Source: CAZWRV01 sp964636325 (GTDB lineage Bacteria; Verrucomicrobiota; Lentisphaeria; Victivallales; GWF2-50-93). Taken from it: DNA of 64,000 nt. The stretch lies in contig CAZWRV010000026.1 of NCBI GenBank assembly GCA_964636325.1, positions 3,550-67,549 of the forward strand, read 5' to 3'. The first letter of the stretch is position 1. Each line of letters starts with the position of its first letter. Shown here piece by piece: positions 61,318 to 64,000 of the stretch. The notes below the pieces were generated by a model. The model was not told where the DNA came from. It did not search any database and worked only from the letters and a program-made list of their open reading frames with translations. The translations under genes and the position numbers were made by a program.

Positions 61318-62001
61318 TCATTTATCCCACTTGAAGAGGTTCTGCTGGTTTGTTCCGGTATCGTATCGGCTAATTTGCTCGGTGTGTCCGTCGAGGAGGA
61401 CTATGTTCAGGAATTTTCCATGGGCCTGATATAACGTCCAGTTACCGGATGCGATGTCGCCGGAGGTGGCATAGTATCCGCAGCGGTTGGGATCACCCCA
61501 GGGGATTGGGGCGTCGCACCAGTTGACGGTCTGGGAGGGCTTTTTCTGGGTCGAGATCTTCCTGTCGCCCACCCCGAACCATACGGGCACCAAGTTGACG
61601 GAGGCGTTGTGATCTGTTATGGAGCCCACGTAGTTCGGGAGCTGTGGGTGCGCGGGGCATCTCCGCCAGAAGGTCGTGACAGGCGGAATTCTGACAATTA
61701 GCCCTTTATAGTAGTCCATGCTAAGCAGATTGTCGTACCACAGGAGGCCGGAGATAAAGGTTCCATGGTATTCCTCATAGTCCGACGAGTATAGCATGTT
61801 CGCGAAGAAATACTGGCGTTGGAGGCTCATGCACTCCCTGCCTCTTGCGTTTTCGCGTGCGGTCTTCAGCGCAGGCAGCAGCATGGCCGCGAGTATCGCT
61901 ATAATCGCGATTACTACTAGAAGCTCGATGATCGTGAAGAATTTCCTCTGCGGAGAGTTTTCACCTGTGATTGAAAGAATGCCCTGGAAACTCTTGTTCA
62001 T
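61318..62001 (-). CDS. Prepilin-type (DUF1559-like) pseudopilin with H-X9-DG motif
   Basis: A 227-residue protein with the type IV prepilin N-terminus: FTIIELLVVIAIIAILAAML (about 22-41), where the prepilin peptidase would cut before Phe22 or Thr23 and Glu26 is the conserved +5 glutamate. The C-terminal HGKFLNIVLLDG (about 202-213) is an exact H-X9-DG signature found in the DUF1559-like pilin proteins that are hugely expanded in PVC bacteria. The remainder is a globular pseudopilin domain. AAGGAGG before the start. It lies 32 bp after the regulator gene and before two glycosidase-like genes, and may deliver or display such enzymes at the surface. Confidence 0.88.
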   Translation of the reverse strand: MNKSFQGILSITGENSPQRKFFTIIELLVVIAIIAILAAMLLPALKTARENARGRECMSLQRQYFFANMLYSSDYEEYHGTFISGLLWYDNLLSMDYYKGLIVRIPPVTTFWRRCPAHPQLPNYVGSITDHNASVNLVPVWFGVGDRKISTQKKPSQTVNWCDAPIPWGDPNRCGYYATSGDIASGNWTLYQAHGKFLNIVLLDGHTEQISRYDTGTNQQNLFKWDK

Positions 62002-62033
62002 GTCGTCCTCCTTGTCCTCGTCTATCTCAAATA

Positions 62034-63488
62034 TTATTGGAGAGCCTTTAAGGCCCTGTCCAGAAGCCGCAGTGTCTCGTCGGCGTCGGCCTGTCCTGAG
62101 AAGAATCCTTCTCCGATCCTGTTCACTGAAAGCTGGAGATCCGCGAGGCCGCTGAAGTCCGCCCAGTTCCTGTCGCTCCTAGCCAGGGAGTCCTTGATCA
62201 CCTCGTATGGGACGGGATGCCCCGACGGCTTACGGTCCCCTTCGAAAAATTCCGAATATATCGGAAGGTTGCCGTGCAGATCCATGTATTTCCTCTGCAT
62301 CTCCTTGCTTGTCAGATGCGAGATGAACTGCATCGCCTCCTCCTGATGCTTGCAAGCTTTCATGACCGCCAGTGCGCTGAGGTGCGATTCGGCGGGGGCT
62401 CCGTCGGCCGCCGGGAGCGTCGCCGCCTTCCAGGCGCGGACGCCTTTTTCCTCGAGGAACTGCGTGTAGTAGCTGCTGCGCCTGTAGAAAAGGATTTTTC
62501 CGTCCGCGAACAGGCTGTCGGTGTTCTGCCTGATGATCTCCTGATATGGGACATCTCCATTCATGCACCTCGGTCGCATCTGCGAGAGGAGCCCGAGAAG
62601 CTTTCCCGCCTTTCCCAGGTCAAGCCGCGCCTTTCCGCCGCCGGAGAAAGAAAGCGCTCCGAATATCTGGAGCTGCGTCATCATGTCATTGAGGACTATT
62701 CCGTATTCGCCGTCGGCGGCGAAGTTCCTTTCGAAGTCTTGTACGGCTGAAAGCATCTCGTCAAGGCTCCGGGGAATCTTCGCCGCGCCGGATCTGGCCA
62801 GAAGATTACAGTTCACATACAGGTACTGGAGAGTGATTGAAAAGGGGACGAAATACGGTTCCGGCCCGGCCGACTTGAAATGCCTGCGCACGACGGGCAG
62901 CAGATCGCCCTCGGCGATGCCGACGTGTTCAAGCTTTCCGACGGCGGCGAAGCTGTCCCTGCCTATATCCTTTATTATGGAGAGGGACGTCTGCATCATA
63001 TCTATTTCCATGACTTCTAGCAGATCCTGGACGTGGCCGTCACGGCATGTGAGCACCTTGATCCTGACACCCGGACGCCCATGCATGAAGGTTTCGGCGG
63101 CTTCATGGAAGAATTCTAGGGGCGATCGATAACTGTCTGAAACATAGACTGTGAGTTCCTTGGTCTTCCGCTTCGGCATCAGAAAATAATCAGGCGCAAG
63201 CTCTACGTCCATAATAGCAGCCGACTTCGCGGAAGCATCTGGGACACGGGCCTGGTTCGCCAGGCGCACGTATGAACCGCTCTTCAGCCTCGTCTCGACC
63301 AGTCCGAGCTTTTCAAGCTCGCGCAAGGCATCCTTTACAATCCACTGGCTGACACGGTATTTCGACATCAAATCCCTGACAGAGAGTATCTTGTCGCCGT
63401 CCTTCAAGCTGCCCGATGCGATGTTCCGGCGGATGTCCGAAACTATCCTGTCCCTACTGGAGGAACGTTTGTCCTTAAGCGAGGCCAT
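62034..63488 (-). CDS. GntR-type regulator fused to an ABC solute-binding-protein domain
   Basis: A 484-residue cytoplasmic transcription regulator of unusual composition. Residues about 12-78 form a GntR winged helix-turn-helix (DRIVSDIRRNIASGSLKDGD, then LSVRDLMSKYRVSQWIVKDALREL, written in parts LSVRDLMSKYRVS and VKDALRELEKLGLVETR). Residues about 115-484 resemble family-1 extracellular sugar-binding proteins (PFSITLQYLYVNCNLLARSG, DEMLSAVQDFERNF, and the late ALAVMKACKHQEEAMQFISH). GntR factors normally carry FCD, UTRA or LacI-like ligand domains, so a type II binding-protein fold is notable. No signal peptide, so the ligand would be intracellular. Start ATG 63488 has GGGAG upstream. First gene of the cluster, so likely its regulator, perhaps sensing a breakdown sugar. 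Confidence 0.88.
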   Translation of the reverse strand: MASLKDKRSSSRDRIVSDIRRNIASGSLKDGDKILSVRDLMSKYRVSQWIVKDALRELEKLGLVETRLKSGSYVRLANQARVPDASAKSAAIMDVELAPDYFLMPKRKTKELTVYVSDSYRSPLEFFHEAAETFMHGRPGVRIKVLTCRDGHVQDLLEVMEIDMMQTSLSIIKDIGRDSFAAVGKLEHVGIAEGDLLPVVRRHFKSAGPEPYFVPFSITLQYLYVNCNLLARSGAAKIPRSLDEMLSAVQDFERNFAADGEYGIVLNDMMTQLQIFGALSFSGGGKARLDLGKAGKLLGLLSQMRPRCMNGDVPYQEIIRQNTDSLFADGKILFYRRSSYYTQFLEEKGVRAWKAATLPAADGAPAESHLSALAVMKACKHQEEAMQFISHLTSKEMQRKYMDLHGNLPIYSEFFEGDRKPSGHPVPYEVIKDSLARSDRNWADFSGLADLQLSVNRIGEGFFSGQADADETLRLLDRALKALQ

Positions 63489-64000
63489 GATTTGCACACT
63501 CCCGTCCGGAACGGTCTGATTCTGTTTCGTATCTGTATCTAAATAGTATTATAATTGTGTCATATCAAGCGCCGTCCGCATTTTTTATCAATCTTTTTTA
63601 GCGCCTTGGCGCGGGGGTTGAAAATGCGACTTCAGCATATATTTTTTCATCGCATGGAACATGTTCTTAAGCTCCTGGGAGCGCCGGGCGTTTTACAGGA
63701 GGGCTCTCAACCTGCGAAGATCGCAGCTTTGCCGATAAGAAATTCGGCGGATGGCGATTCGCCGCAGCGAATCAGAGCCGCGGTTGAGCTCCCGTCTTCG
63801 TCGGACTACGACGAGGTAAGCGGCTAAACCACCCCTGGGAACGCCGAGCACCAGCTCGGCTCAAGTAACCGGAAGACGACAAAGCTTGCGACAAAGATAG
63901 CGACAAAAATTACGGTTGACGGACAACGGAGAACGGAAGCGGAGCTTCAGGAGAGTGGTGCTCTGCGAATATCGCAGTTCTGTCGAACAGAAACTCGATG
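63489..64000. repeat. Repeat-filled region at the right edge, no gene seen
   Basis: About 500 bases with no supported gene. The AT-rich first 110 bases are the regulator leader and contain TATAAT on the minus strand but no good -35. 63706-63788 has an outer stem CTCAACC/GGTTGAG with inner hairpins CTGCGA/TCGCAG (63712-63726), GCCGA/TCGGC (63731-63748) and GATTCGC/GCGAATC (63756-63773). GCCGAGC/GCTCGGC is at 63843-63860. The last 50 bases (63951-64000) are an inverted copy of 24294-24344. ACGG-rich low complexity at about 63912-63940. Confidence 0.7.

Noticed and set aside
63555..63827. 90-residue plus-strand frame near the right edge
   Set aside because: Runs through hairpin repeat arms, no ribosome binding site, no recognisable motif.
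63790..63870. tRNA-like folding near GCCGAGC/GCTCGGC
   Set aside because: No acceptor stem, T-loop GTTCAAATC-type sequence or anticodon arm can be placed.

Overview
The window looks like a chromosomal segment of a GC-rich, Gram-negative-type bacterium of the PVC superphylum, most likely Lentisphaerota (Victivallales-like) or a close relative. Pointers are a prepilin-type protein with the H-X9-DG signature encoded beside very large secreted glycosidase-like proteins, a MoxR/DUF58/VWA/ABC-2 gene block, a UAP1-like nucleotidyltransferase of eukaryotic type, an enlarged signal peptidase I, and giant extracellular repeat proteins. This placement is inference; there is no rRNA gene in the window.

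Layout. 1-3.2 kb: surface polysaccharide genes (partial asparagine synthase, MurJ-like flippase, divergent family-4 glycosyltransferase). 3.3-10 kb: three secreted surface proteins, two of them tandem paralogues with InlB-type B-repeats and one with tail-fibre and YadA-head-like repeats. 10.2-13.6 kb: RsmE, UAP1-like pyrophosphorylase with a coupled small gene, a small membrane protein. 13.8-23.6 kb: a 3258-residue secreted subtilisin-like mosaic protein. 23.7-28.3 kb: bacteriohemerythrin, ThiL, cardiolipin synthase with a coupled membrane protein, YebC. 28.5-42.2 kb: a minus-strand block that reads, in transcription order, NHL/HAMP/SpoIIE phosphatase, MoxR ATPase, DUF58 protein, BatA/VWA protein, ABC ATPase, ABC-2 permease, large membrane-anchored protein, second paralogous ABC-2 permease. 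42.4-51.5 kb: housekeeping genes (LOG-type hydrolase, GlmS, LepB, ferredoxin, PheT, LepA). 51.7-53 kb: an AAA_14/DUF4143 ATPase behind a 58-bp palindrome. 53-63.5 kb: an apparent polysaccharide-degradation operon (regulator with a solute-binding-protein-like domain, pseudopilin, CBM9-containing and LamG-containing glycosidase-like proteins).

The most striking non-coding feature is that most intergenic gaps are filled with modular repeats. Several have the same plan: a short outer stem that encloses two (or three) independent hairpins, with the flanks or spacers conserved between copies while the hairpin arms are exchanged. One repeat sequence also lies inside the coding sequence of a glycosidase-like gene, in frame, and another supplies the ribosome binding site of the SpoIIE-type phosphatase gene. 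No insertion sequence, CRISPR array, tRNA or rRNA gene was recognised.
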